A stretch of DNA of 64,000 nucleotides from contig NZ_JBBVGR010000005.1 in NCBI RefSeq assembly GCF_038148855.1, positions 124,001 to 188,000 on the forward strand. Direction: 5' to 3'. The notes beneath the pieces are model-generated. The model was not told where the DNA came from. It searched no databases and saw only the letters and a program-made list of their open reading frames with translations. Shown here one piece after another: positions 42,561 to 51,933 of the stretch. Positions within the stretch are counted from its first letter, which is position 1, and each line of letters starts with the position of its first letter. Source of the stretch: Phycobacter sedimenti. Its GTDB lineage: Bacteria; Pseudomonadota; Alphaproteobacteria; Rhodobacterales; Rhodobacteraceae. The translations under genes and the position numbers were made by a program.

Positions 42561-43046
42561 TTAGTTCGAATGCTTGCCGTGCATCATGCCGCCATGACCC
42601 GGCTTGCGCTCCAGATCGACGGGCACATCGACGCTGACTTCGCCTGCCTTCTCGAACACAAGGGTCAGTGGCACCATGTCACCGTGATGCAGAGTTTCCT
42701 TGAGGCCGAGGAACATCACGTGATCGCCGCCACGCATCAGCATGTGGGTCTCGCCTGCCGGGATGGCAAAGCCCTCCTCCACATGCACCATCTTCATCAC
42801 GCCGTTGGCGTCGCTCAGGTGCGTGTGCAGCTCAACGCGTTCTGCCACGTCCGAACGCGCATTGATCAGCCGGTCATCCGCGCCGGTATGGTTCATGATC
42901 TGCATGAAGGCAGCGCCGCTTGCGGACATCTTGGTGGACACGCGCGCATAGGCGTCATGCACCATCATGCCACCGGCCATTGCGGCCCCGGCCAGGGTCA
43001 GTGCGGCTACGCTGGATGCGGCGAAAACGAAAGATTTGAAAGACAT
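42561..43046 (-). CDS. Periplasmic PCu(A)C copper chaperone
   Basis: A 161-residue PCuAC-family protein (DUF461). A Sec signal (MSFKSFVFAASSVAALTLAG) is followed by a cupredoxin-like domain. The Cu(I) motif H-x10-M-x21-H-x-M can be matched: HTHLSDANGVMKM and HMLMRGGDHVM. The C-terminus is His/Met-rich (KPGHGGMMHGKH), as in proteins supplying copper to cytochrome c oxidase. It sits just downstream of the DUF2946 gene on the same strand, a pair common in roseobacters. Confidence 0.92.
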   Translation of the reverse strand: MSFKSFVFAASSVAALTLAGAAMAGGMMVHDAYARVSTKMSASGAAFMQIMNHTGADDRLINARSDVAERVELHTHLSDANGVMKMVHVEEGFAIPAGETHMLMRGGDHVMFLGLKETLHHGDMVPLTLVFEKAGEVSVDVPVDLERKPGHGGMMHGKHSN

Positions 43047-43117
43047 CTGAGGTCTCCTGTTAACATAGTCTGTCTAAGTGCCCGGCCCGTCGGACCGGAA
43101 GGTGTCGTGAAGTAGGG

Positions 43118-43471
43118 TCAGACAGACACAGGAGGCCCACGCGCAAAGGCGCCGGACACAAAGGACGCATGCCACTCTGCCGCGAACATGGGACGGAGCG
43201 CGCTGCTTGCGACATCCGCAAACGTTGGCAGACCAAGGGCAACAGGGGCAGACGCATCCAAAAGATGCATGATGCAGTCCGGACAATAGTGCGGCGGCCG
43301 GGTCGGCTGCCCCTCGCTGTCGACATAGATCGTCACCGGCCCTGTGCCCGTGCAGATCACCATCTGCCCCGTGGCATCCTGCGTCCCGCGCGCAGCCGCC
43401 GCACTATGGGCGGTCAGCAGCACGGCCAGGGACAGGAAAATCCCGACGAATATGCGAAGTCTTTGCATCAT
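43118..43471 (-). CDS. DUF2946-family secreted protein
   Basis: A 117-residue protein with a Sec signal (MMQRLRIFVGIFLSLAVLL, cleavage near SAAA). The mature part contains GQMVICTGTGPVTIYVDSEG and CPDCIMHLL, giving CxxC plus a Met-His pair that suit copper binding. DUF2946 proteins usually sit beside PCuAC copper chaperones, as here (72 bp downstream). A role in copper delivery or detoxification is inferred; the biochemical function is not known. Confidence 0.8.
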   Translation of the reverse strand: MMQRLRIFVGIFLSLAVLLTAHSAAAARGTQDATGQMVICTGTGPVTIYVDSEGQPTRPPHYCPDCIMHLLDASAPVALGLPTFADVASSALRPMFAAEWHASFVSGAFARGPPVSV

Positions 43472-43534
43472 CAGTTGCAGATATGCCCACGCCCGGCAGC
43501 AACTTCAACCCAGATCACACGCGGCCACAACGGC

Positions 43535-43565
43535 AAAACGCCGCGCTGGGAGGTCCAGCGCGGCG
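43535..43565 (-). terminator. Rho-independent terminator of rpmB
   Basis: An exact 11-bp stem (43539-43549 with 43555-43565) with a 5-nt loop is followed on the minus strand by TTTT (43538-43535), 27 bp past the rpmB stop. Confidence 0.85.
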
Positions 43566-43592
43566 CTTCAAGAATTGGATCAGTGCAGCGGA

Positions 43593-43883
43593 TCAGGCCT
43601 CGGCAGCCTGCGCCTTGGCAATCTCTTTCTTCACTTTCAGCGCAGCAGTGGACAGATCTTCGTCCTTGGCTTTGGCAAGGAAGGCGTCCAGACCACCGCG
43701 GTGATCGACCGAGCGCAGAGCAGCTGCGGAGATGCGCAGCTTGATGCCACGGCCCAGAGTCTCGGACTGCAGGGTGACGTCGTTCAGGTTCGGCAGAAAA
43801 CGACGCTTGGTTTTGTTGTTGGCGTGGCTGACATTGTTGCCAGTCATCGGGCCTTTTCCGGTCAGTTCGCAACGGCGCGACAT
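43593..43883 (-). CDS. rpmB: 50S ribosomal protein L28
   Basis: A 96-residue L28. The start MSRRCELTGKGPMTGNNVSH at 43883 and KTKRRFLPNLNDVTL are diagnostic. The C-terminus is extended by ~20 residues, mostly Ala/Lys, as in many alphaproteobacteria. It keeps only one Cys (residue 5), so the zinc-binding C+ form is absent. It carries its own terminator and is not linked to rpmG here. Confidence 0.97.
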   Translation of the reverse strand: MSRRCELTGKGPMTGNNVSHANNKTKRRFLPNLNDVTLQSETLGRGIKLRISAAALRSVDHRGGLDAFLAKAKDEDLSTAALKVKKEIAKAQAAEA

Positions 43884-44064
43884 GGGTTCTTCCTTCGTAT
43901 CTGGGGCGACACAACGGGAAACCACCCGAATCTGCCGCCAAATCACAAGGGGCGCTGCCATTGGCTGCGCCCGAAAACTGGTTGGATGCGTTTAGGAGGA
44001 ATCACGGGCAGGGTCAAGACATATGGCAGGGTTTTATCTCCACCCTTCTCAGGAAAGTGCCTCC

Positions 44065-45042
44065 CTACTCCAGCCCAAGCCCCTTCAGCATATCACGCGC
44101 CGCCGCTGCAGGTGTCTGCGCCCCCGCGGCAACCTCCTCGGACAGCTCTGCCATGCGCCCCTTCGCCCATGGTGTTTCAAGGCGCGCCAGCAGAGCCTGG
44201 CGCACGTCTTCGGCGAACCAGTAGCGGGCCTGCTCGGCCCGGGTGCGCTCCCAGTTGCCGCTCTCGCGCCGCCAGGATGCCAACTCCTCGATATCTTTCC
44301 AAGCGGTCTCAAGCCCCTCGCGCGCCAGGGCCGAAACCATCATCGCCTTGGGGAACCCATCGGGATCCTGCGGGCGCTTGCGAAGCAGGCGCAGCGCACC
44401 GGCATAGTCTGCGCAGGTGCGCGTCGCCGCCGGTTTCAGATCGCCATCGGCCTTGTTCACAAGAATCATATCGGCCATTTCCATGATGCCCCGCTTGACC
44501 CCCTGCAATTCATCCCCCCCGGCAGGCGCCAGCAGCAGCAGGAACAGATCCGACATCTGCGCCACCACGGTTTCGGACTGACCCACCCCGACGGTTTCGA
44601 TCAAGACCACGTCGAAACCCGCCGCCTCGCACAAGGAAACCGCCTCGCGTGTACGCCGCGCCACGCCGCCCAGCGTCGTCTGACTCGGGGAGGGGCGGAT
44701 AAAGGCACTCTTCTGGCGGCTGAGATGCTCCATCCGCGTCTTGTCGCCCAGAATGGACCCGCCCGAGCGCGCCGAGCTGGGATCCACAGCGAGCACCGCA
44801 ACGCGCAGGCCCCGCTCCACCAGCATCATGCCAAAGCTCTCGATAAAGGTGGATTTGCCCACCCCCGGCGTGCCTGACAGGCCGACGCGCAGGGATTGCC
44901 GGCCGGATTTCGCCAGTCGCTCAAGCAGTGCAAGCGCCTGCTCGCGGTGGTCAGCGCGACCGCTCTCGACAAGGGTAATCGCCCGCGCCAGCGCGCGCCG
45001 GTCGCCTTTCAGGATCCTCTCCTCCATCTCAGCGATATCCAT
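44065..45042 (-). CDS. meaB: Methylmalonyl-CoA mutase-associated GTPase MeaB
   Basis: A 325-residue G3E GTPase of the MeaB/ArgK group. It guards adenosylcobalamin delivery and protects methylmalonyl-CoA mutase. Walker A is GTPGVGKSTFIESFG, the G2/G3 region is DPSSARSGGSILGDKTRM and IETVGVGQSE, and the base motif is VNKADGDLKP. It runs as a lone gene; the mutase is not in the window. Confidence 0.93.
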   Translation of the reverse strand: MDIAEMEERILKGDRRALARAITLVESGRADHREQALALLERLAKSGRQSLRVGLSGTPGVGKSTFIESFGMMLVERGLRVAVLAVDPSSARSGGSILGDKTRMEHLSRQKSAFIRPSPSQTTLGGVARRTREAVSLCEAAGFDVVLIETVGVGQSETVVAQMSDLFLLLLAPAGGDELQGVKRGIMEMADMILVNKADGDLKPAATRTCADYAGALRLLRKRPQDPDGFPKAMMVSALAREGLETAWKDIEELASWRRESGNWERTRAEQARYWFAEDVRQALLARLETPWAKGRMAELSEEVAAGAQTPAAAARDMLKGLGLE

Positions 45043-45194
45043 GGCTTGCCCCCTGTTCTGCCCCGGCTTTTTTCAGATCCCGCCTAAATGACGCAGGCAG
45101 GGCCGGATTGTCCAGTGCCCAGGCCGCCGCAGTTTTGTTGCCTCGGGACCTGCGCCCTCTGGACCCGCCCCATGGCATTGGCGATAAGGCTGCC

Positions 45195-47669
45195 ATGACA
45201 CGCCTGCCCATTGATGACGCCCTGCCCGAGCTGATCACCGCCCTGCGGGGGCATCGCCGCGCCGTGCTGCAGGCGCCGCCGGGTGCAGGCAAGACCACCA
45301 AGGTGCCGCTTGCGATTCTGAAGGCCGAGCTGTGCGAAGGCCGCATCATCATGCTGGAGCCGCGCCGCCTTGCCGCGCGCGCCGCCGCTGAGCGCATGGC
45401 CGAGACCCTGGGCGAACGGGTCGGTGAGACGGTCGGCTACCGCATTCGCGGTGAGGCCAAGGTCGGCAAGGCAACCCGGATCGAGGTGGTGACCGAAGGC
45501 ATCCTGACGCGAATGCTGCAATCGGACCCGGACCTGCCCGGCGTGGGCGCGGTGATCTTCGACGAATTCCACGAACGATCATTGAATGCCGACCTTGGCC
45601 TTGCGCTGTGCCTCGAGGTCGCAGGCGCGCTGCGCGACGATCTGCTCCTGCTGGCGATGTCGGCAACGCTGGACGCAGAACCGGTCAGCACCCTGATTGC
45701 TGCACCGCTCGTCACTTCCGAGGGGCGCAGCTACCCGGTGGAAACCCGCTGGCTGGAGCGCCCCCTGCCCGCGAATGCACGGCGCATTAATGCGCTGGTC
45801 GATCTGGTGGTTCAGGCCGAGGCGGAAACGCGCAAGCAGGGCGGCGGCATCCTCGTCTTCCTGCCGGGTGAGGGCGAAATTCGCCGCGCTGCCGCCGCGC
45901 TGGACAGCCGCCTGCCCAGTGACTGTTCGGTCCACCCCTTGTTCGGCGCCCTGCCCTTTGCCCAGCAGCGTGCTGCCATCCAGCCCGCCGCATCGGGGCG
46001 CAAGGTGGTTCTGGCTACCTCCATCGCGGAAACCTCGCTGACCATTGAAGGCGTGCGCGTGGTGGTGGACATGGGCCAATCGCGCCGTGCTCGCTTCGAT
46101 CCCGGCTCCGGCATGTCGCGGCTGGTGACAGACCGCGTCACCCGCGCCGAGGCCACCCAGCGGCAGGGCCGTGCCGGGCGCGTCAGCGAAGGGGTCTGCT
46201 ATCGCCTCTGGAGCAAGGGAGAGGAAGGCGCGCTTGCCGCCTTTCCCCCACCCGAAATCGCCTCGGCCGACCTTGCGGGTCTCGCGCTGGAGCTGGCGCT
46301 CTGGGGGGCATCGATCGACGATCTAGCCTTTCTCACGCCTCCGCCCGAAGGCGCCCTGCAAGAGGCACGCAGCCTGCTGTCGTTCCTCGGGGCACTCGAT
46401 GATCAGGGCCGCATCACCGCTCACGGCAAGGCACTTTCTGCCCTGCCCTTGCACCCGCGCCTTGCGCATATGCTCCTGCAGTCCGGCCCTGCCCAACGCG
46501 CCGAGGCGGCCACGCTCGCCGCCCTTCTGGCCGAGCGCGACCCGCTGCGCGGCGCCCCGGCTGACCTGATGCTACGGCTTGAGGCCATCAAAGATGCAAA
46601 GGGATTTCAGCGCAAACGGCCCTACCAGGTTGCGCTGCCCGTGATAGATCGCATCCGCGCCGAGGCCCGCAGGCTGGAACAACATTTGCGCAAGACCGAT
46701 GCTAGAGGGCAGACGCGCCTGTCGCCTGCGGCCCTTGCAGCGCTGGCCTATCCCGACCGGATCGGCCAGCGCCGCAAGGGCGATGCGCCGCGCTATGTGC
46801 TGTCGGGCGGCAAGGGGGCGGTGCTGGCGCCAGAGGATACGCTTGCGGCCGCGCCCTTCCTCGTTGCGCTGGATACAGACGGCAACCCGCGCGAGGCGAA
46901 GATCCGCACGGCTGCGCAGATCAGCCTTGGCGAGATCCGCGGTCTTTTTGCTGATCAGATCGCCTGGGTTGACAGCTGCGCCTGGTCCAAACGGGAGCGC
47001 CGCGTGATCGCACGGAGCCAGGAGCGTCTTGGAGCCATCGTGCTGGACGACCGCATATGGAAGGATGTTCCGCCCGAAGATATCGCCCGTGCCATGCTCG
47101 ACGGGGTGCGCGACCTGGGTCTGCGGCTGGAGGGCGCGGCCGCGCGCCTTGTATCCCGTGTTGAACTGCTACGCGCCGAAGGGCACGATCTGCCGGATTT
47201 CTCGGCCAGCGGCCTGATCGAGACGCTGGAAGACTGGCTGTTGCCCATGTTGGTCGGTGTGAAAACCGCACAGGACTGGAAGCAGTTCGATATCCTGCCC
47301 GCCTTGCGCGCGGCCCTCAGCTGGGAGCAGACACAGCTTCTGGACCGGGAAACGCCGGGCAGCTTCATCACGCCCCTGGGCCGCAAGATCCCGATCGACT
47401 ACGGACAGGAGGTGCCGGAGATTTCCGTGCGCCTGCAGGAGATGTTCGGCGTCACCCGCCATCCCACCGTCGCAGGTGTGCCTTTGAAAGTAACGCTTTT
47501 GTCGCCCGCCCAGCGCCCGATCCAGATCACCCGCGATCTGCCGGGGTTCTGGGCCGGATCTTACGCCGATGTTCGCAAGGACATGCGCGCGCAATACCCC
47601 AAACACCCCTGGCCCGAAGATCCGACAGAGGCCGATCCGACCCTGCGGGCAAACCGGCGCAAGTCCTGA
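45195..47669 (+). CDS. hrpB: ATP-dependent helicase HrpB
   Basis: An 824-residue DExH helicase. The ATG at 45195 is chosen because the longest frame (45108) adds 29 residues with no family similarity. Helicase motifs are APPGAGKTTKVPLAIL (I), IFDEFHERS (II, DEFH), LLAMSATLD (III), ATSIAETSLTI and QRQGRAGRVSEGVCYRLWS (VI). HrpB-specific HA2 and C-terminal domains follow, ending PGFWAGSYADVRKDMRAQYP. The role of HrpB is unclear in most bacteria, though it processes mRNA. It is divergent from meaB and convergent with the SDR gene. Confidence 0.94.
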   Translation: MTRLPIDDALPELITALRGHRRAVLQAPPGAGKTTKVPLAILKAELCEGRIIMLEPRRLAARAAAERMAETLGERVGETVGYRIRGEAKVGKATRIEVVTEGILTRMLQSDPDLPGVGAVIFDEFHERSLNADLGLALCLEVAGALRDDLLLLAMSATLDAEPVSTLIAAPLVTSEGRSYPVETRWLERPLPANARRINALVDLVVQAEAETRKQGGGILVFLPGEGEIRRAAAALDSRLPSDCSVHPLFGALPFAQQRAAIQPAASGRKVVLATSIAETSLTIEGVRVVVDMGQSRRARFDPGSGMSRLVTDRVTRAEATQRQGRAGRVSEGVCYRLWSKGEEGALAAFPPPEIASADLAGLALELALWGASIDDLAFLTPPPEGALQEARSLLSFLGALDDQGRITAHGKALSALPLHPRLAHMLLQSGPAQRAEAATLAALLAERDPLRGAPADLMLRLEAIKDAKGFQRKRPYQVALPVIDRIRAEARRLEQHLRKTDARGQTRLSPAALAALAYPDRIGQRRKGDAPRYVLSGGKGAVLAPEDTLAAAPFLVALDTDGNPREAKIRTAAQISLGEIRGLFADQIAWVDSCAWSKRERRVIARSQERLGAIVLDDRIWKDVPPEDIARAMLDGVRDLGLRLEGAAARLVSRVELLRAEGHDLPDFSASGLIETLEDWLLPMLVGVKTAQDWKQFDILPALRAALSWEQTQLLDRETPGSFITPLGRKIPIDYGQEVPEISVRLQEMFGVTRHPTVAGVPLKVTLLSPAQRPIQITRDLPGFWAGSYADVRKDMRAQYPKHPWPEDPTEADPTLRANRRKS

Positions 47670-47799
47670 ACCTGCGCTCAAAGTCCCGCCGTATCCCGCG
47701 ACCGCAGCGCGCATCTGCGCGCTGCCACGCCCAACGGCGGATGCTGCATCTTCGATGCGGCAGGCTGCGGGCGGGAGCCGCTCCGCTATGTGGCCTTTT

Positions 47800-48564
47800 T
47801 TAGCCCTTGTCCGGCTCGGCACGCAGCGCCGGCAGGCCGATCCCCGTGGCTTCGAAGCCGCCATCGGCCGCGAGGATCTGCCCGGTGATGAAACTCGCCT
47901 TGTCCGACAACAGGAAAAGGATCGCCGCCGCGATCTCTTCTTCCTTGCCATAGCGGTTCAGCGGCAGGGCATCGTGATAAGCGGCAATGATCTCGGGGCT
48001 GTGCACCGCCATGGCCAGCTTGGTCGCCACCGGTCCCGGCGCCACTGCGTTCACACGAATACCAATCTCTCCCAGCTCGGCCGCCTGCTGCAGGGTCAGC
48101 TGCGCAAGGGCCGCCTTCGAGGTGCCATAGGCCACCCGCAGTGTGCTTGCGCGCAGGCCCGAAATCGACGTGATATTGACCACGGCCCCGCCCCCATCCG
48201 CTGCCAGCATATCGGTGAAGGCCTGTGTCATCAGGAAGGGCCCGTCCAGGTTCGTCTCCATCACCCGGTGCCAGCGTTCGAATGTCGTCTCCCGGATCGG
48301 GCCGAAATCGGCGACGCCCGCGTTGTTCACCAGACCGTCGAGCCGCCCGAAGGCCTCCGTCACCTCTGCCAGCGTCCGCGCGACATCTTCTGGCCGCGAA
48401 ACATCCGCATCGATCAGGGTCGCGCCCGGCACTTCCCGCCCCGCGGCCTTCAGCGCCTCCGCATCGCGGTCAAGGATGGCCACCTGCCAGCCTTCCGCCA
48501 TCAGCCCCTTGGCCGTCGCAAGTCCGATCCCCCGTGCGCCGCCAGTCACCAGTGCTGTCTTCAT
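47800..48564 (-). CDS. Short-chain dehydrogenase/reductase
   Basis: A 254-residue classical SDR. The ATG at 48564 has GGAGGCAGAG directly upstream, and MKTALVTGGARGIGLATAKG gives the TGxxxGIG coenzyme motif at residues ~8-14. The acidic residue after the second strand (AILDRDAE) suggests NAD(H) preference. The active-site set is NNAGVAD, then S-x-SGLRAS and Y-G-TSK. The substrate is unknown. Confidence 0.88.
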   Translation of the reverse strand: MKTALVTGGARGIGLATAKGLMAEGWQVAILDRDAEALKAAGREVPGATLIDADVSRPEDVARTLAEVTEAFGRLDGLVNNAGVADFGPIRETTFERWHRVMETNLDGPFLMTQAFTDMLAADGGGAVVNITSISGLRASTLRVAYGTSKAALAQLTLQQAAELGEIGIRVNAVAPGPVATKLAMAVHSPEIIAAYHDALPLNRYGKEEEIAAAILFLLSDKASFITGQILAADGGFEATGIGLPALRAEPDKG

Positions 48565-48787
48565 CTCTGCCTCCTCCCGAAAGTGTTCAGCGCTCTTGCA
48601 AGGGGCCGGATCCCATCCCCAAAGCCTGGGCGCTGATGTGGCGAAAAGCTCATATTTACCGGGCAAACTCAAGCTGGGATTGAAAAACGCATATGTTCCA
48701 CATACATTGGAGCGCTAACAGGGCCCCTCAACGGGTCAGACGGCACGAGCACAGAAAACCAAAAAGACCACCGAAAGCAGTTCAGGC

Positions 48788-49246
48788 ATGACATCGCTCC
48801 TTTCACAGGCATGGGAAGAGTTCCTTCGCCCCATGATCTTCCGGCCCAAACGGGTGCAGGTGGCAGCGCTTTGCTGCCGCAAGACCGGCTCCGGCACCGA
48901 TGTCCTGATGATCACCAGCCGTGGCACCGGGCGCTGGATTATTCCCAAGGGCTGGCCGATCCGCGGCAAGAACGGCCCTGAATCCGCCTTGCAGGAAGCC
49001 TGGGAAGAAGCCGGGGTGGCAGATGCCCGCATCGAACAGGCGCCGCTTGGCACGTATGCCTATTCGAAAGAACGCAACAATGGCGTCAGCGAACCGGTTG
49101 AAACGCTGGTTTATGTTGCCGAAGTCAAGCGAATGAAGGACGAGTACCCCGAGGCTCATCAGCGCAAACGGGTTTGGATGCCGGCCAGGAAAGCCGCAAA
49201 CCTCGTCCGCGAGCCGGAGTTGCAGGATCTGCTGCGGCAATTGTAA
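48788..49246 (+). CDS. Nudix hydrolase
   Basis: A 152-residue protein with the Nudix box beginning GKNGPESALQEAWEEAG (residues ~60-76), matching G-x5-E-x7-R/A-E-x2-E-E. The flanking VQVAALCCRKTG strand and WIIPKGWPIRG resemble the diphosphoinositol polyphosphate hydrolase-like/DIPP group. The ribosome site is weak. The substrate is a nucleoside- or inositol-linked diphosphate; it cannot be fixed from sequence. Confidence 0.85.
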   Translation: MTSLLSQAWEEFLRPMIFRPKRVQVAALCCRKTGSGTDVLMITSRGTGRWIIPKGWPIRGKNGPESALQEAWEEAGVADARIEQAPLGTYAYSKERNNGVSEPVETLVYVAEVKRMKDEYPEAHQRKRVWMPARKAANLVREPELQDLLRQL

Positions 49247-49336
49247 CAGCTTTGTAAATATTTTGTGACGCCACCCTTGCGCCAGCGCGGGCGCAGGGCT
49301 ACCGCAGTGCCCATTCATGGCATGGGGACGAACGGC

Positions 49337-50830
49337 ATGGGCGACAATCACGGCGAAAAGATCGACAGCAAGCACTGGGAGACGCTGGACCGGGACCTGA
49401 ACCGGATCTCGCAGCTGGAGCTGGCAACGGCCTACGTTTCTCGCCCCCTTGTCGGCCCCGGCATCGCCCTGGCCTTCATCGTGCTTGCAGGCGCTGCTGC
49501 CGCTGTCTTCCTTGGCAGCGCACCGGTCAATTTCGTCGTCATCGCCGCAGCCGTCTTCGGGGCCTACATGGCGCTCAACATCGGCGCCAACGATGTAGCC
49601 AACAACATGGGGCCGGCGGTGGGTGCGAACGCGCTGACCATGGGCGGCGCCATCGTGATCGCTGCCATCGCCGAAAGCGCCGGTGCACTGCTGGCCGGGG
49701 GCGATGTGGTTTCGACCATCTCCAAGGGGATCATCGATCCGCAGGCGGTTGCCACCACAAATGTCTTTATCTGGGCGATGATGGCGGCGCTGGTGTCTTC
49801 GGCGCTTTGGGTGAACCTGGCGACCTGGATCGGCGCGCCGGTTTCGACCACCCATTCGGTGGTGGGCGGCGTCATGGGCGCGGGCATCGCGGCGGCAGGC
49901 CTGTCGGCGGTCAACTGGACCACCATGAGCAAGATCGCCGCCAGCTGGGTCATCTCACCTGTGCTGGGCGGGATCATTGCGGCGCTGTTCCTTGCGGTCA
50001 TCAAGGCCAAGGTGATTTATCAGGAAGACAAGATCGCCGCTGCCCGGAAATGGGTTCCGATCCTGGTTGGCATCATGGCCGGTGCCTTTGCCTCTTATCT
50101 GGCGCTGAAGGGGCTCAAGAGGATCATCAAGATCGACCTCCAAACCGCCCTTCTGATTGGCCTGGCCTTGGGCCTTTCAAGCTGGCTGATCACACGCCCG
50201 CTGATTGCGCGCCAATCCGTCGGCCTTGAGAACCGCAACAAATCCCTCAAGATCCTGTTCCGTATCCCGCTGGTGATCTCGGCGGCGCTTCTGTCCTTTG
50301 CCCATGGCGCCAACGACGTGGCCAATGCGGTTGGCCCCCTTGCAGCCATCGTTCATGCATCCGAGTTCGGAGATTTTGCCGCCAAAGTGGCAATCCCGAC
50401 CTGGGTGATGGTGATCGGCGCCTTCGGCATTTCCTTCGGCCTGTTCCTGTTTGGCCCCAAGCTGATCCGCATGGTGGGCAGCCAGATCACCAAGCTGAAC
50501 CCGATGCGCGCCTACTGCGTGTCCTTGTCCGCCGCTATCACGGTGATCGTGGCCAGCTGGCTGGGCCTGCCGGTTTCGTCGACCCATATCGCGGTGGGCG
50601 CGGTGTTCGGCGTCGGGTTCTTCCGCGAGTGGCATGCCGAGAACCGGTTGCGCAAATTCTCGCTGCAGCGCCCCGCAGAGCTGCGCATCGCGCCCGAGGA
50701 ACGCCGACGCCGCAAGCTGGTGCGCCGCAGCCACTTCATGACCATTATCGCCGCCTGGGTGATCACCGTCCCCGCCGCCGCGCTTTTGTCCGGCGTGACT
50801 TTCTGGGTGCTGACCACCATCATCGGCTGA
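49337..50830 (+). CDS. PiT-family inorganic phosphate transporter
   Basis: A 497-residue permease of the PiT/PHO4 family, with about ten hydrophobic segments. The two inverted PiT signatures are clear: GANDVANNMGPAVGANALT near residue 90 and HGANDVANAVGPLAAIV near residue 325. The start at 49337 follows GGGGACGA; another ATG at 49322 is possible. The N-terminal ~40 residues are charged, and a central cytoplasmic loop is Lys-rich. It may be Na+ or H+ coupled. No phoU-like gene is adjacent. Confidence 0.92.
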   Translation: MGDNHGEKIDSKHWETLDRDLNRISQLELATAYVSRPLVGPGIALAFIVLAGAAAAVFLGSAPVNFVVIAAAVFGAYMALNIGANDVANNMGPAVGANALTMGGAIVIAAIAESAGALLAGGDVVSTISKGIIDPQAVATTNVFIWAMMAALVSSALWVNLATWIGAPVSTTHSVVGGVMGAGIAAAGLSAVNWTTMSKIAASWVISPVLGGIIAALFLAVIKAKVIYQEDKIAAARKWVPILVGIMAGAFASYLALKGLKRIIKIDLQTALLIGLALGLSSWLITRPLIARQSVGLENRNKSLKILFRIPLVISAALLSFAHGANDVANAVGPLAAIVHASEFGDFAAKVAIPTWVMVIGAFGISFGLFLFGPKLIRMVGSQITKLNPMRAYCVSLSAAITVIVASWLGLPVSSTHIAVGAVFGVGFFREWHAENRLRKFSLQRPAELRIAPEERRRRKLVRRSHFMTIIAAWVITVPAAALLSGVTFWVLTTIIG

Positions 50831-50853
50831 CCCCATAGGACAGTACTGAAAAG

Positions 50854-50893
50854 AAAACCCCTCGCAGCACATCGCGGCGAGGGGTTTTCTTTT
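50854..50893. terminator. Bidirectional rho-independent terminator between PiT and argF
   Basis: A perfect 12-bp stem (AAAACCCCTCGC at 50854-50865 with GCGAGGGGTTTT at 50877-50888), 11-nt loop, followed by a further CTTTTT on the plus strand. The A-rich 5' arm gives a T-run on the minus strand as well, serving argF. Confidence 0.88.
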
Positions 50894-50935
50894 TCAATCG
50901 GAGCCAATCAAGCCCTCTCGAGCCTGTCAGGAGGA

Positions 50936-51862
50936 TCAGACGCCCAGGCACCAGCGCATGACAGCCTTCTGTGCATGCAGGCGGTTTTCGGCCTCGTCAA
51001 AGATCACCGACTGCGGACCATCCATCACGGAGGAGGTCACCTCTTCCTCGCGGTGGGCCGGCAGGCAGTGCATGAACAGGGCGTCTTCCTTGGCGTGGGC
51101 CATCAGCGCATCATTGACCTGATAGGGGCGCAACATGTTGTGGCGCCGTTCTTTCGAGGACTGGCTGTCGTGCATGCTGACCCAGGTGTCGGCGACCACA
51201 AGGTCGGCGCCTTCCACGGCCTTCACCGGATCGCGTTCGATCACCACTTTCGACCCCGCCTTGCGCGCCAGCCCCACAAATTCATCCTCAGGGTCCAGCT
51301 GCGCGGGACCGGTGAAGGTCAGATCGAAGCCAAACTGCGCCGCCGCATGCAGGAAGGACGCACAGACATTGTTGCCGTCACCGGTCCAGACCACCTTCTT
51401 GCCCTTGATCGGGCCGCGGTGCTCTTCGTAGGTGAGGATGTCTGCCATGATCTGGCAGGGGTGGGTCCGGTCCGTCAGGCCGTTGATCACAGGCACATCG
51501 GCATATTCGGCCATCTCGATCAGCACCGATTCATCGAAGGTCCGGATCATGATCAGGTCCACATAGCGCGACAGCACGCGGGCGGTGTCGGCAATGGTCT
51601 CCCCATGACCCAGCTGCATGTCATTACCCGACAGTACCATGGTCTCCCCGCCCATCTGGCGCACACCCACGTCAAAGGAAACCCGTGTCCGGGTCGAAGG
51701 TTTTTCAAAGATCAGCGCAACCATGCGGCCCGCCAACGGCTGCTCGTCATCGGGTGCGCCCTTGGGGCGGCCCAGACGCGCCTGCTTCATGGCGCCCGCA
51801 TGATCGATAATGCCCCGCAGGGCATCGGCATCGGTTTTGTGGATGTCGAGAAAATGGTTCAT
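50936..51862 (-). CDS. argF: Ornithine carbamoyltransferase ArgF
   Basis: A 308-residue enzyme that makes citrulline from ornithine and carbamoyl phosphate. The carbamoyl-phosphate site FEKPSTRTRVSFDVG near residues 51-65 and the ornithine-binding loop MHCLPAHREEEV near 265 are present. It follows argD by 71 bp on the same strand, so argD-argF form an arginine operon. It shares the terminator at 50854-50893. Confidence 0.96.
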   Translation of the reverse strand: MNHFLDIHKTDADALRGIIDHAGAMKQARLGRPKGAPDDEQPLAGRMVALIFEKPSTRTRVSFDVGVRQMGGETMVLSGNDMQLGHGETIADTARVLSRYVDLIMIRTFDESVLIEMAEYADVPVINGLTDRTHPCQIMADILTYEEHRGPIKGKKVVWTGDGNNVCASFLHAAAQFGFDLTFTGPAQLDPEDEFVGLARKAGSKVVIERDPVKAVEGADLVVADTWVSMHDSQSSKERRHNMLRPYQVNDALMAHAKEDALFMHCLPAHREEEVTSSVMDGPQSVIFDEAENRLHAQKAVMRWCLGV

Positions 51863-51933
51863 GTCATGTCACTTCTTGTCGTCTGGAAGGCCGGTCCATA
51901 GCCCAGCCTTCCTCATTGGAATTCCAGATTTGC

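Noticed and set aside
48736..48789. A 17-codon hydrophobic peptide on the minus strand (MPELLSVVFLVFCARAV) with AAAGGAG eight bases upstream
   Set aside because: The ribosome site is good and the peptide is hydrophobic, but it overlaps the Nudix start on the other strand, has no known family and could easily arise by chance. Ribosome profiling would settle it.
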